Assembly: GCA_003671255.1 (NCBI GenBank)
Contig: QWPF01000002.1
Span: forward strand, 1-33,917
Length of the DNA: 33,917 nt
Reading direction: 5' to 3'
From: Planctomycetota bacterium
GTDB lineage: Bacteria > Planctomycetota > Planctomycetia > Gemmatales > Gemmataceae
Under the pieces are notes generated by a model. It made no database searches. It worked only from the letters and a program-made list of their open reading frames with translations, and was not told the origin of the DNA. Below, one piece after another: positions 7,699 to 16,570 of the stretch (its first letter is position 1; the number at the start of each line of letters is the position of its first letter). The position numbers were made by a program, and so were the translations under genes.

Positions 7699-8535
7699 AT
7701 GAGTCAAGATAAAGCAGGTTACCCTGGTTATTTGATTGAATCTTTGTTGGCACAAGGGCCGGTTACGGTTGTTTATAGTGCCATTGATTTAGTTTCTGGT
7801 CTTCCTTGTGTTATTAAAACGATCCGCCTTGATCATCCTTACGAAAAGCAAGCTTTGGGTTTCTTGAAAAACGAAATTAAAGTTCTTGAAACAATCAAGC
7901 ACGCAGCTTGCCCTGTGCTTTTGAAAACCAATGTTGAAAACAGTCCTTTTTTCTTCGTCATGGAAAAGATTGAAGGCAGTACCTTGCGCCATGAATTAGG
8001 CAGGAAATTTTCTTTTGTTCCGTCCGTTGTGATTGAAATTAGCAGGCAAATTCTTTCATTGTTGTCGATTTTACATGGTGGTGGTTTCACGCATGGTGAT
8101 ATCAAACCAGAAAACATTCTTATTGAACAATCTGGGAAAATTAAAATCGTAGATTTCGCATTTTCATCTAATGTTCGATTAAATGATAAGCTTGAAACCA
8201 ATCTTATGCTTGGCACGCCTAATTATATTGCCCCTGAATTATGTTCTGATGTTCCTGCAATTGCGTTAGAGAATGATATTTATAGCTTGGGAGTTTTAAT
8301 TTTTGAAATGCTTACGGGAGCGTTGCCCTACCCCGAGGGAAATATTTCTCAGACTTTGCTCAGGCATCAAAGTGATCCGCCATCAAAATTAAGGCAATTT
8401 CTTGGGCATTTAAATCCCAAGCTTGTTAATGCCGTTGTCGAAATGCTTTCCTTTAATTTGGCTGACAGACCAAAAGCTAAAAATCTACTTGATACTTTTG
8501 TTAAATTTGAAATTGAGAATATGGTTTCAGGTTGA
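7699..8535 (+). CDS. Soluble Hanks-type Ser/Thr protein kinase
   Basis: This 278-residue protein is little more than a protein kinase domain, with no membrane segment or sensor domain. K40 in VIK is the ATP-binding lysine. HGDIKPEN at 132-139 is the catalytic loop, with D134 as base and HGD in place of HRD. DFA at 152-154 replaces the magnesium-binding DFG, with D152 kept. APE ends at E180, and D193 is the helix F aspartate. The Gly-rich loop is weak (LLAQGPVTVVYSA), with few glycines. The key acidic residues and the lysine are intact, so activity is plausible. It lies 30 bp downstream of coaD on the same strand, and may be co-transcribed with it. Its substrates are unknown. Confidence 0.88.
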   Translation: MSQDKAGYPGYLIESLLAQGPVTVVYSAIDLVSGLPCVIKTIRLDHPYEKQALGFLKNEIKVLETIKHAACPVLLKTNVENSPFFFVMEKIEGSTLRHELGRKFSFVPSVVIEISRQILSLLSILHGGGFTHGDIKPENILIEQSGKIKIVDFAFSSNVRLNDKLETNLMLGTPNYIAPELCSDVPAIALENDIYSLGVLIFEMLTGALPYPEGNISQTLLRHQSDPPSKLRQFLGHLNPKLVNAVVEMLSFNLADRPKAKNLLDTFVKFEIENMVSG

Positions 8536-8549
8536 ATTTTACTTTTAAT

Positions 8550-9053
8550 TTATTCGTCTTGGTCAAGATCTTTTTCAGTGTAAAGAACAAACCCTTTTTT
8601 CTCTAATGTTGAAGTTGCTGTTTCGTGATCTTCCACATACAAGGCTAGTGCTGAACTCCCACTTGGGCCAATTAGCAGCGGGTAAGCGTAGTGAATGTTT
8701 ACTTCGGCTTCTAACAGGGCTTTGCAAATCAATAGCAAGGGTTGTGGATCGGTTGGTAGTTTTACTATGAGAAGATCGCTTTCGGTGAATGGTAGATTGG
8801 CTTGTGCGAAAATCTCGGTTGCTCTTTCTGGATTGCTTAACACCAATCTGATTATTGCGCAATCAGCTGAATCAACGATGGATATTGATACGATCCTGAT
8901 GTCTGTCATTTCAAACCAACGCACCACACGCATTAGCCCGCCAACTCGGTTTGCAACAAATACATTGAACTGCCTTACACTTGGCCAGTCCCGCCCTCTT
9001 GCAGTGCGAAAACCAGTTGAGCTACCAGATCCATCGTTTTTTTCACTTGCCAT
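8550..9053 (-). CDS. Tandem ACT-domain protein
   Basis: This 167-residue protein has a basic, low-complexity N-terminal tail (1-25) and two ACT-like repeats, about 28-95 and 98-160. ACT domains bind amino acids and control amino acid enzymes. The first repeat has NRVGGLMRVVRWFEMTDIRI, a typical ACT loop and helix. The second has PLLLICKALLEAEVNIHYAY. I chose ATG 9053 over an upstream TTG at 9077 because AAGGAAGGA lies about 5-13 nt before it. It is divergent from the AlaC-type aminotransferase gene 174 bp away, which suggests a role in sensing amino acids. It lacks the catalytic partner of acetolactate synthase, so it should not be called that enzyme's regulatory subunit without further support. 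Confidence 0.8.
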   Translation of the reverse strand: MASEKNDGSGSSTGFRTARGRDWPSVRQFNVFVANRVGGLMRVVRWFEMTDIRIVSISIVDSADCAIIRLVLSNPERATEIFAQANLPFTESDLLIVKLPTDPQPLLLICKALLEAEVNIHYAYPLLIGPSGSSALALYVEDHETATSTLEKKGFVLYTEKDLDQDE

Positions 9054-9227
9054 GGCGATCCTTCCTTGTTGCAACAACCCATACGATCCTTAAATTAAAC
9101 ATTTTCGGCACAATCTTGGAAGCTAAATTTGTTAATAGTAGGAATTTTGGGAGACCCGGAGTTGATCGAAAGTGTTTCGCTGTGATATCTTATATCAGGT
9201 ATAATTATTTTCTCTTGGGTCATATTC

Positions 9228-10436
9228 ATGAGTTCATTCACGGTTCAAGTTGCAGATAGGGTTAAAAGATTACCTCCTTATTTGTTTGGGAAAATCAATG
9301 AACTAAAATACAGAATGCGTAAGCAGGGTGCGGATATCATCGACCTTGGTATGGGTAATCCCCGCGATGTTCCTGACCCTATGGTCATTGATAAATTATG
9401 TGAAGCTGCACGGGACGAAAAAAATCATGGGTATTCGGTAAGCAATGGTCTTAAAAATCTCCGTAATGAAATTTCGAAAAGATACGAACGCAAGCATGGC
9501 GTTTCCCTCGATCCTGATCGTGAAGTACTTGCTGGCCTTGGTTCCAAAGAAGTATTTAGCCATATGTGTCTTGCTTTGCTCGGCCCTGGTGATACAGCGA
9601 TTGTACCCGCACCTTCTTTTCCCATTCATGTTTATGCTGTGGCTCTTGCCTCTGGCAATGTGATTAGTTTGGATTGCACCCAACCAGACAAGTTCTTATC
9701 TAATATTTCAGGTGTTGCAGAGCATTTATACCCCAAACCTAAAGTCTTAATTTTAAACTATCCTCACAACCCTACTACCACGGTTGTTGAAAAAGAATTT
9801 TTTGTTGATGTTGTTAAATTGGCAAAGAAATTTGGGTTCATGGTTATTCATGACTTTGCTTATGGGGATGTTTGTTTTGATGGTTATCATGCCCCTAGTT
9901 TTTTAAGCGTACCCGGTGCTAAAGATGTTGGTGTTGAAACCATCACCATGAGTAAAGGTTACAACATGGCTGGTTGGCGTTTAGGTTTTTGCGTTGGTAA
10001 TGCTGAAATGGTTAAAGCACTTGCAACAATTAAAGGTTATTACGATTACGGTATTTTCCAACCAATTCAAATCGCTGGTATTGTTGCACTAAGGCACGGC
10101 GAAGATTTGGTAGCGAAACAAGCTTTGGAATATCAAAAACGGCGCGATGTACTTGTTGAAGGCTTGCGAAGGATTGGTTGGCAGGTTAATGTTCCTAAAG
10201 CCAGCATGTTTGTTTGGGCACAGTACCCTTTAGCTTGGCGCGAAAAAATGAATTCAATCGATTTTACCATGAAACTTCTTGAAGAAGGCGAAGTTGCGGT
10301 TAGCCCTGGTGGCGGGTTTGGCGAAGCAGGGGAAGGTTATCTCCGCTTGGCTTTGGTGGAAAACGAGCAACGCCTTAGACAGGCAGTGAGGCAAATAGCA
10401 CGCTGCTTAAAAACTGAGATAGCCCCTCCTATCTAA
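9228..10436 (+). CDS. alaC: AlaC-type alanine aminotransferase (PLP-dependent, fold type I)
   Basis: This 402-residue protein is a class I/II aminotransferase close to AlaC, which exchanges the amino group between glutamate and pyruvate. K243 in [15 protein letters not shown] is the PLP Schiff-base lysine, and R251 binds phosphate. N181 (NYPHNP), D209 and Y212 are the other expected cofactor contacts. [16 protein letters not shown] and [13 protein letters not shown] follow the AlaC pattern closely, and length matches. LL-diaminopimelate aminotransferases share much of this, so that activity is the main alternative. A TATAAT lies about 25 nt upstream of the ATG. It is divergent from the ACT-domain gene. 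Confidence 0.9.
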   Translation: MSSFTVQVADRVKRLPPYLFGKINELKYRMRKQGADIIDLGMGNPRDVPDPMVIDKLCEAARDEKNHGYSVSNGLKNLRNEISKRYERKHGVSLDPDREVLAGLGSKEVFSHMCLALLGPGDTAIVPAPSFPIHVYAVALASGNVISLDCTQPDKFLSNISGVAEHLYPKPKVLILNYPHNPTTTVVEKEFFVDVVKLAKKFGFMVIHDFAYGDVCFDGYHAPSFLSVPGAKDVGVETITMSKGYNMAGWRLGFCVGNAEMVKALATIKGYYDYGIFQPIQIAGIVALRHGEDLVAKQALEYQKRRDVLVEGLRRIGWQVNVPKASMFVWAQYPLAWREKMNSIDFTMKLLEEGEVAVSPGGGFGEAGEGYLRLALVENEQRLRQAVRQIARCLKTEIAPPI

Positions 10437-10612
10437 ATCGCTGGTTTGGCCCCATTCAGTTATAATCAATTTGTCAGTTTATAAAATAGTTTTTGGGCAT
10501 TGTGGTACGATTTATTATTTAATCAATGAAGGGAAGTTTTTCTTTTACTTCAGGGAAGTATTGAAATACGCTGTAAAACAATAGTGCAGCTTATAAAAAT
10601 GGATTTTCTAAA

Positions 10613-11548
10613 ATGCATCCTGATGCTACTAATAATCGTGTCCCAAAAATTCAGCTCATACCTAAATTGGATGGGTATGTTTCTTTCGAACATCAAGGGC
10701 GTGAAATCCTTGGATGGAACACTTCCAACTCTTCTCCAAGACCTTTTATTTTTCCTTTGATTGGACCAAGTGGTAAATCAATTACCAGAATGGGCCACCC
10801 TGCGGCCTCAGATCATTCGCATCATCGTTCTTTTTGGTGGGGGCACAATAATATTGCAGGAGTTAACTTCTGGGAGGAGTCGAAAGCTCAGGGCACTAAG
10901 CCCCAGATTCGACAAGACCAATGGTTGCATTTCCAGGATGGTGATTCTGAGGCAGCATTGGCGGTTCAATTGGGTTGGTATGACTCTCACAATGTAAAAT
11001 TAATACAGCAAGATCTTATACTTTTGGTTAAACCTCTTTTAAACAACGAACTATGGCTGGAATTTCAAACCCGATTTACCCCCGTTCCTGTTGAACTTAA
11101 TATCCCAAAAACGAACTTTGGCTTTCTTGGCCTTCGCGTTGCTAAAACTATTAGTGCAAGGTTTGGTGGAGGTGTCTTATCTTCGAGTACCGGTGATAAA
11201 ACAGAAAAAAATATCTTTGCCAAGCCTGCCAAATGGATGGATTACAGTGGCCCAGCAGATGACAAAAATGATGAAGGCGTTACTTGGTTTGATCATCCTA
11301 TTAACCCCAGGCACCCTGTTTCGTGGCATGTTCGTGATGATGGTTGGATGTCACCTGCTTTTTGCTTGAGGGATCAATATCTTCTCGAAAGAACCAAACC
11401 TTTGGAACTAAGGTACGGATTGCATATCCATGCTGAAAAGTTGATCCCTGAAAATGCAAACAAGCACTTTGATTCTTTCGCTAGTTCGGGAAAATTAAGC
11501 TTGGAAAAAATACAGGGAATCTATCCTTTCGTTATCAAAAGAGTTTAA
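10613..11548 (+). CDS. DUF6807 (PmoA-like) family protein
   Basis: This 311-residue protein belongs to the DUF6807 group, often labelled 'PmoA family' in planctomycete genomes although it is not the membrane methane monooxygenase subunit. Family marks are the His cluster DHSHHRSFWWGHNNIAGVNFW (starting near residue 66), RPFIFPLIGPSGKSITR before it, and DDGWMSPAFCLRDQYLL near 242-258. It looks like a soluble beta-sandwich sugar-binding or carbohydrate-active protein, with no signal peptide. The biochemical role is not established to my knowledge. It starts a three-gene unit, 13 bp before the POT transporter gene. A TATAAT near 10460 and a TTGGGC/TATTTA pair near 10493-10521 are weak promoter candidates. 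Confidence 0.8.
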   Translation: MHPDATNNRVPKIQLIPKLDGYVSFEHQGREILGWNTSNSSPRPFIFPLIGPSGKSITRMGHPAASDHSHHRSFWWGHNNIAGVNFWEESKAQGTKPQIRQDQWLHFQDGDSEAALAVQLGWYDSHNVKLIQQDLILLVKPLLNNELWLEFQTRFTPVPVELNIPKTNFGFLGLRVAKTISARFGGGVLSSSTGDKTEKNIFAKPAKWMDYSGPADDKNDEGVTWFDHPINPRHPVSWHVRDDGWMSPAFCLRDQYLLERTKPLELRYGLHIHAEKLIPENANKHFDSFASSGKLSLEKIQGIYPFVIKRV

Positions 11549-11561
11549 AGGAATTAACCAT

Positions 11562-13691
11562 ATGTCTGATTTGACTGATACTCCAAAACATAAAACTTTT
11601 CTTGGTCACCCTATTGGTTTATATGTTCTCTTTTTTACCGAGATGTGGGAAAGATTCAGTTACTACGGTATGCGCGCTCTCTTAATGCTCTACATGGTCA
11701 ATTATTTCAAGTGGACTCAATCTGATGCTTCCTCCGTTTATAAGTGGTACACCACCCTTGTTTATGTCACCCCCATTTTGGGTGGATTCATGGCGGATCG
11801 CTATCTTGGTAATACTTGGGCTGTAATTATTGGTGCAGTATTGATGGCGATTGGCCATTTTCTTATGGCTTTTGAAGCTAATAACATCTTTTATGCTGCT
11901 CTTATCTTCCTAATCATTGGCAATGGATTTTTTAAGCCTAATATGTCCACCCAAGTTGGAAGATTGTATCCTCCAAACGATCGCCGAAGAGATGGTGCTT
12001 ACACTATTTTTTATATGGGAATTAATCTTGGGGCATTTCTTTCTCCATTAGCATGTGGTTGGCTACAAGAAAATACGGTGGGTGAATATCATTCAGGATT
12101 CGCTCTAGCTGGCATTGGTATGGTTGTAGGCCTTATTACTTATTTGATTGGGTTGCCTTTGATTAAAGAAATCCCGAGTGTCGAAGTTCAAGATTTGAAA
12201 CATGGTGATTCATTAAACCAGCCAATAAGCGAAAAGAATGCAGAGCAATTACCTTCGGTGATTGGTGAGTTTTCAAATTACGCAGTAAAATCTATTTTGT
12301 TTGGAGCTATTTTTCTTTTATGTGTTGCCTTTTGGAAAGGATATTCAAAACCTATATCAGCAGCTCCTGCATTAATAAGTGCTGTTTCCTTGTTGGTGGT
12401 TTATTGGATTGCGAGTCAGGTGAAAAACGCAATGCGCGACCGGATGCTAACCATAGTAGCTCTTGGATTTTTCGCAATCTTTTTTTGGGCCGCATTTGAA
12501 CAGGCAGGCAATGCATTAAACCTTTGGGCGGATAAAACGACCAATCGTTATCTCTTTAAACCTATGCCCGAGGAAAGTAAATACCCTCCTGTAATAGATG
12601 TTGTTTTGGCTATTGAAGGAGATTTGAATCCTGTAGCTAATCAGGATAAACCTTCTTTCTTCGGCTTATTTAAACTTAAAGACAAAAAGAATAAAGATGG
12701 TTTTGGTTTCGATCCCGTTCCGACTGCGTGGTTTCAATCCATTAATGCTTTAGCTATTTTTATTATGGCACCTCTTTTTGCCTGGCTTTGGCTTCGTATG
12801 GATCTATCCATCCCTATTAAAATGACCTTAGGAATCTTTTCCATGGCTTTATCTTTTGTTGTGATGATTGGAGCTGCTTATGTTGAAAATGTTCCACTTA
12901 GCACCGATTTTAAGGGCAATCAACTACCTTCTTCAATTACCATCGGTAAAGAGGGCGAGCTTCTTTTAAAAGATGCCGATTCCAAAGAGGTTTATCCTAT
13001 TCAAGGTGGAAGGCTTACTTACGATTCCACAAAAAAACAATTTACTATCCGTGGAGTCTTTGCGGATGTTGAAAGAGATCGTGTTGCTAGATCGAGCGCA
13101 CCACCCGAACTAGCCTTGGCATTGCAGGATATTTCTGAGGAATTGAACAAACAAAACACCAATAATCCTATTCCAATAGAACTCAAATTGCCCGCAAGCG
13201 TAGTCGGATTTGATATCCGCTATGCTGGTCTTCCTGAAAGTATTGTGAAATTTAGTACAGCCAATAACTCCCTGCTATTTTCAAAAACCTTGGCTGACAA
13301 AGATATTAAAGCTTTGCTTCTTGCGGGCGCAAATCCTGATTTTCGCAACAGTATGGATAACCTTTTTTTAGGGTCATCAAAGTTCAAAGTTAGCTCTGCC
13401 TGGTTGTTCTGGAGCTATATTTTTGCCACCATTGGTGAACTTTGTCTTTCGCCTGTGGGCCTTTCCATGGCTAATAAGCTTGCTCCTGCCAAATTCGCTA
13501 CCATGATCATGGGTCTTTGGTTGCTCGTGAGTGCTTTTGGAAATTTCGCTGCTGGAGCTTTAGGCGAAACCTACGGCACGATTCCACCTGTTGAATATTT
13601 CACCTATACTACCGCTGCTCTTGCAGGGGCAGGTTTAGTGCTTTTTGCTATTAGTCGTAAACTCACTTCAATGATGCATGGCGTCAAGTAA
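11562..13691 (+). CDS. POT/PTR-family proton-dependent peptide transporter with large inserts
   Basis: This 709-residue membrane protein is a proton-coupled oligopeptide transporter of the major facilitator superfamily. The ExxERFxYYG motif is at residues 27-36. GGFMADRYLG at 74-83 and GNGFFKPNMST near 120-130 are the other POT signatures. Usual length is about 450-550 residues. The excess comes from two hydrophilic inserts. One is at about 322-395, rich in charged residues (KLKDKKNKDG). The other is at about 440-608, between the late membrane helices, and looks strand-rich and soluble. Both fall in loops. AAGGA precedes the ATG. The neighbours suggest import of small peptides or conjugates alongside sugar metabolism, but that is inference. 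Confidence 0.88.
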   Translation: MSDLTDTPKHKTFLGHPIGLYVLFFTEMWERFSYYGMRALLMLYMVNYFKWTQSDASSVYKWYTTLVYVTPILGGFMADRYLGNTWAVIIGAVLMAIGHFLMAFEANNIFYAALIFLIIGNGFFKPNMSTQVGRLYPPNDRRRDGAYTIFYMGINLGAFLSPLACGWLQENTVGEYHSGFALAGIGMVVGLITYLIGLPLIKEIPSVEVQDLKHGDSLNQPISEKNAEQLPSVIGEFSNYAVKSILFGAIFLLCVAFWKGYSKPISAAPALISAVSLLVVYWIASQVKNAMRDRMLTIVALGFFAIFFWAAFEQAGNALNLWADKTTNRYLFKPMPEESKYPPVIDVVLAIEGDLNPVANQDKPSFFGLFKLKDKKNKDGFGFDPVPTAWFQSINALAIFIMAPLFAWLWLRMDLSIPIKMTLGIFSMALSFVVMIGAAYVENVPLSTDFKGNQLPSSITIGKEGELLLKDADSKEVYPIQGGRLTYDSTKKQFTIRGVFADVERDRVARSSAPPELALALQDISEELNKQNTNNPIPIELKLPASVVGFDIRYAGLPESIVKFSTANNSLLFSKTLADKDIKALLLAGANPDFRNSMDNLFLGSSKFKVSSAWLFWSYIFATIGELCLSPVGLSMANKLAPAKFATMIMGLWLLVSAFGNFAAGALGETYGTIPPVEYFTYTTAALAGAGLVLFAISRKLTSMMHGVK

Positions 13692-13708
13692 ACCGTAGGG
13701 ATTAAATC

Positions 13709-14842
13709 ATGGCATTAGTTGAATTCACTAAAGGTACGGATTGGCCTGATAATTATTCGGTAACAGCTCTAGATAATTCTTGGTCTGTGATTAAAAAAGT
13801 ATTAAAGGGCGGGCTTTCAGATGGATTAGAAGTACTTGAAGTAAATGCAGGTGATTTTCAATTTACCATTCTTGTTGGCAAAGGAATGGGGCTTGGGCAT
13901 GGTAAATACAAGGGTTTAAAGCTTGGATGGGATTCCCCTGTTAATGGGCCTGTTCATCCTAAATATGTTGAATTGGAACGCAGAAACGGCCTTGGTTGGC
14001 TTGATGGTTTTGATGAATGGCTTTGTAGATGCGGGTTAGTATCTAATGGCCCGCCCGGAAATAGCGTTGATGGAGGCCGTTACACTCTGCATGGAAGAAT
14101 CTCAAATTTACCCTCATCCTTTTTAAGTATTCGAACTCCTGATGCTTCAAAAGGGGTTATTGAAATAAAAGGGATTGTTGAGGAAACAGCGCTTTTTTCC
14201 CCTAAATTTGTTCTTGAGACTACTTATTCCATTGAGATTGGTTCTAACTGTTTGAAAATTACGGACAAAGTGTCTAATCTTGGAAGCAGTAAGGCTGCAT
14301 TTCAACTGCTCTACCATTGCAATATTGGGAAACCCTTTTTAAGTGAAAATTCCTATTGGAAAGCTCCCCTCATAGAGATAGCACCGCAAACTGTTAACGC
14401 TGCTGCTGCTCTTGATTCTTATGAGAGATTTGGGCCTTCTCAACCTGGTTTTAAAGAACAGGTGTTTCTTTGTAAACCTTGTTCTGATTCTTCTGGAAGA
14501 TCTTTAGCTATCATTGTGAACCCTGATATTAATGCAGCATTTGTTATTCGTTTTGATGTGAAAACTTTGCCATGTTTCACAGTATGGAAGAATTTAGGGG
14601 CAATTGAAGAAGGATATGTGGTCGGATTGGAACCAGCGACGAACTATCCAAATTTTAGTGATTTTGAAAAGGCGCAAAACCGTTGCGTGTTACTAGAACC
14701 TGATCACCACTGGATTGGAAGGATGGAATTGGAGGTTTGTCAGGGAAAAGAGGAAGTTCAAAAGATTGTAAATGAAATTAATGCATTGCAAATTAAGCTG
14801 CCTAATATTCATCCCACCCCTGTTCACCCTTTCACCCCGTGA
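13709..14842 (+). CDS. DUF4432 (aldose 1-epimerase-like) protein
   Basis: This 377-residue protein belongs to DUF4432, related in fold to galactose mutarotase. The strong family block is NGLGWLDGFDEWLCRCGLV, near residues 93-111, followed by NGPPG. Later, YHCNIGKPFL and LEPATNYP also fit the mutarotase-like pattern. It has no signal peptide. A TAGGGA lies about 6-12 nt before the ATG, and the gene starts 17 bp after the POT transporter stop. It probably binds or isomerises a sugar, but the substrate is unknown. A 16-bp hairpin follows the stop. Confidence 0.85.
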   Translation: MALVEFTKGTDWPDNYSVTALDNSWSVIKKVLKGGLSDGLEVLEVNAGDFQFTILVGKGMGLGHGKYKGLKLGWDSPVNGPVHPKYVELERRNGLGWLDGFDEWLCRCGLVSNGPPGNSVDGGRYTLHGRISNLPSSFLSIRTPDASKGVIEIKGIVEETALFSPKFVLETTYSIEIGSNCLKITDKVSNLGSSKAAFQLLYHCNIGKPFLSENSYWKAPLIEIAPQTVNAAAALDSYERFGPSQPGFKEQVFLCKPCSDSSGRSLAIIVNPDINAAFVIRFDVKTLPCFTVWKNLGAIEEGYVVGLEPATNYPNFSDFEKAQNRCVLLEPDHHWIGRMELEVCQGKEEVQKIVNEINALQIKLPNIHPTPVHPFTP

Positions 14843-14860
14843 TCTACAATTAATATAAAA

Positions 14861-14896
14861 GGGGAAGAGGATTCATCGCTATGAATTCTCTTCCCC
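14861..14896. terminator. Strong bidirectional hairpin between convergent genes
   Basis: Bases 14861-14876 (GGGGAAGAGGATTCAT) pair with 14881-14896 in a 16-bp stem with one G-T wobble and a CGCT loop. On the minus strand it is followed by TTTTATATTAATT, so it fits an intrinsic terminator for the Gfo/Idh/MocA gene ending at 14904. The plus-strand side has only AATTGCTTTA, so termination of the DUF4432 transcript is likely weaker. Confidence 0.8.
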
Positions 14897-14903
14897 AATT
14901 GCT

Positions 14904-16532
14904 TTAAACTGCTGGAATTCGCGGAACAGTATCACCATCTGGCACTTCTGCAGAGGTTGGATCAAACCACGATTCCTTGAAATCAATTCGCTGCTTTTTC
15001 TTCATCGCAATGTTTGATGTTAACGCTATGATTGCATCTGCCATTGCTACTCTACCGTGGCAGCGTGGCATATCTACTTCTGCTTTAGAACTTTTATCCC
15101 AGACTCTGATTTTATATGCAAAGTCTTCCATTTCTTCTTTGTAACCGCGGCTAACCGGAGTTCCTGCTCCAGTTGCAGCAGCGGCGCCACCTCCAACGGC
15201 AGATGGGCCCCCGCCTGGTCCCCAGGTTGAACTGGCATCAAGAACAGGTTTGTTTCCGGGAGTGGTTGTTACGCTTATGCTGGTACTTTTTGGATCAGTT
15301 GATTTTTTTGATGGATCCTTTTCGTTATAAAGCATCACGGATTGTTCAGCTTCAACAATCATGGTTCCGCGCGACCCCATCACGCATTCGCCATATTGTT
15401 CAAATCCGTTGGTGTTTAAAGATGAGTAGGTAACCACAACAATGTCGTCTTTGTCTGAACCTTGGTTCATACCTTTTGGATGATTAGGTCCGGGAAATTC
15501 GAAGGTTACAAAAACGCTGTCATCGGAATCGCGGTCATTACGATCGGTGCCATAGAAAATCTTGCCCCCAACCCCGCTCACCGACAATGGGTGAACTTTA
15601 CCGAGGAAAATACTGCAGGCATCAAGTTGATGGCTACCCAGTTCGGCCATTAAGCCGCCGCCTGTTTCGTTATAAAGTCTCCATCTGACAAGTTCTTCAA
15701 CACTTTTAAACCCAAACATTTTCGATTGTTCTTTGAGTTCATCATGATCAACTTGGTAGATAGGAGGGTACCAACCATCTCTGTATTTAGGGGCGGGATA
15801 TTCCTTTGCGATCGGGAACTTAGGGGCTGCATCAGCCACAAAGGGCCACGAATTGTTTCTGTGCCAAAGTGCTCGAATGTGTTTTACATCACCAATCACA
15901 CCGGATTTTAGAACCTCAAATGCATGGGAATAAAGCATGCTATAGTGACGCTGATGCCCAATGGAAAGTATCTTTTGAGTTTCTTTCGAGACCTTGATCA
16001 TCTCCTTGCATTGAGAGACATTCCATGCCATCAACTTTTCGCAAAGTACATGTTTGCCAGCTTTCATGGCATCAATAGCAATTCGGGCATGATTGCAAAG
16101 AGGGGTAGCTATAACCACAGCTTCAATGCTTTTGTCTTCAAGCACCTTTTTGTAATCAGTGAAAACTTTAATATCTTTGCTTTCAGCCCCATACAGTTTT
16201 TTAAAGCCAGGCCTGAGTGGAACCTTGGGGTCGCCTTCCATAATTCTGTCGCGGTTGTAAGGTCGAATATCACAAATTGCTGTGAACTTAAGATATTCCG
16301 GGTTATGTGCTCCAACGAGAATACCCCCTTCATCGCCGCACCCTATCAATGCTGCACGAACGGGGTTACCTTCCATGGATTTGTAGCCAAAATAAACGGC
16401 TGGAGTAATAGCAGCTACCCCTGCTCCGGCAGATAAACCTTTCAGGAATCCTCTGCGTGAAAGTTCTTGACTAACATTTTGAAAGTTAGATTTTCCTTGT
16501 TCTTTTTGCTCAGCGGTAAGATCCATTGCCAT
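14904..16532 (-). CDS. Tat-exported Gfo/Idh/MocA-family oxidoreductase with a Gly/Ala insert
   Basis: This 542-residue protein is a Gfo/Idh/MocA dehydrogenase. SRRGFLKG at 25-32 and the following hydrophobic segment form a twin-arginine signal set behind a 24-residue leader. The nucleotide loop starts at ALIGCGDEGG (61-70). The usual EKP motif is EKL (165-167), keeping the catalytic lysine K166. A run of glycine, alanine and proline at about 432-457 interrupts the C-terminal domain and lengthens the protein over the usual 400-450 residues. AGGGGA precedes the start. It ends a four-gene minus-strand series and is 38 bp after the DoxX-like gene. Confidence 0.88.
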   Translation of the reverse strand: MAMDLTAEQKEQGKSNFQNVSQELSRRGFLKGLSAGAGVAAITPAVYFGYKSMEGNPVRAALIGCGDEGGILVGAHNPEYLKFTAICDIRPYNRDRIMEGDPKVPLRPGFKKLYGAESKDIKVFTDYKKVLEDKSIEAVVIATPLCNHARIAIDAMKAGKHVLCEKLMAWNVSQCKEMIKVSKETQKILSIGHQRHYSMLYSHAFEVLKSGVIGDVKHIRALWHRNNSWPFVADAAPKFPIAKEYPAPKYRDGWYPPIYQVDHDELKEQSKMFGFKSVEELVRWRLYNETGGGLMAELGSHQLDACSIFLGKVHPLSVSGVGGKIFYGTDRNDRDSDDSVFVTFEFPGPNHPKGMNQGSDKDDIVVVTYSSLNTNGFEQYGECVMGSRGTMIVEAEQSVMLYNEKDPSKKSTDPKSTSISVTTTPGNKPVLDASSTWGPGGGPSAVGGGAAAATGAGTPVSRGYKEEMEDFAYKIRVWDKSSKAEVDMPRCHGRVAMADAIIALTSNIAMKKKQRIDFKESWFDPTSAEVPDGDTVPRIPAV

Positions 16533-16570
16533 TATTTTCCCCTTATAGTTAGAACCAGTGAATTTGAATA

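Noticed and set aside
15924-16436. Open frame of 170 codons on the plus strand inside the minus-strand Gfo/Idh/MocA gene
   Set aside because: It lies wholly antisense to a gene with clear family motifs, and its sequence shows no domain or ribosome site.
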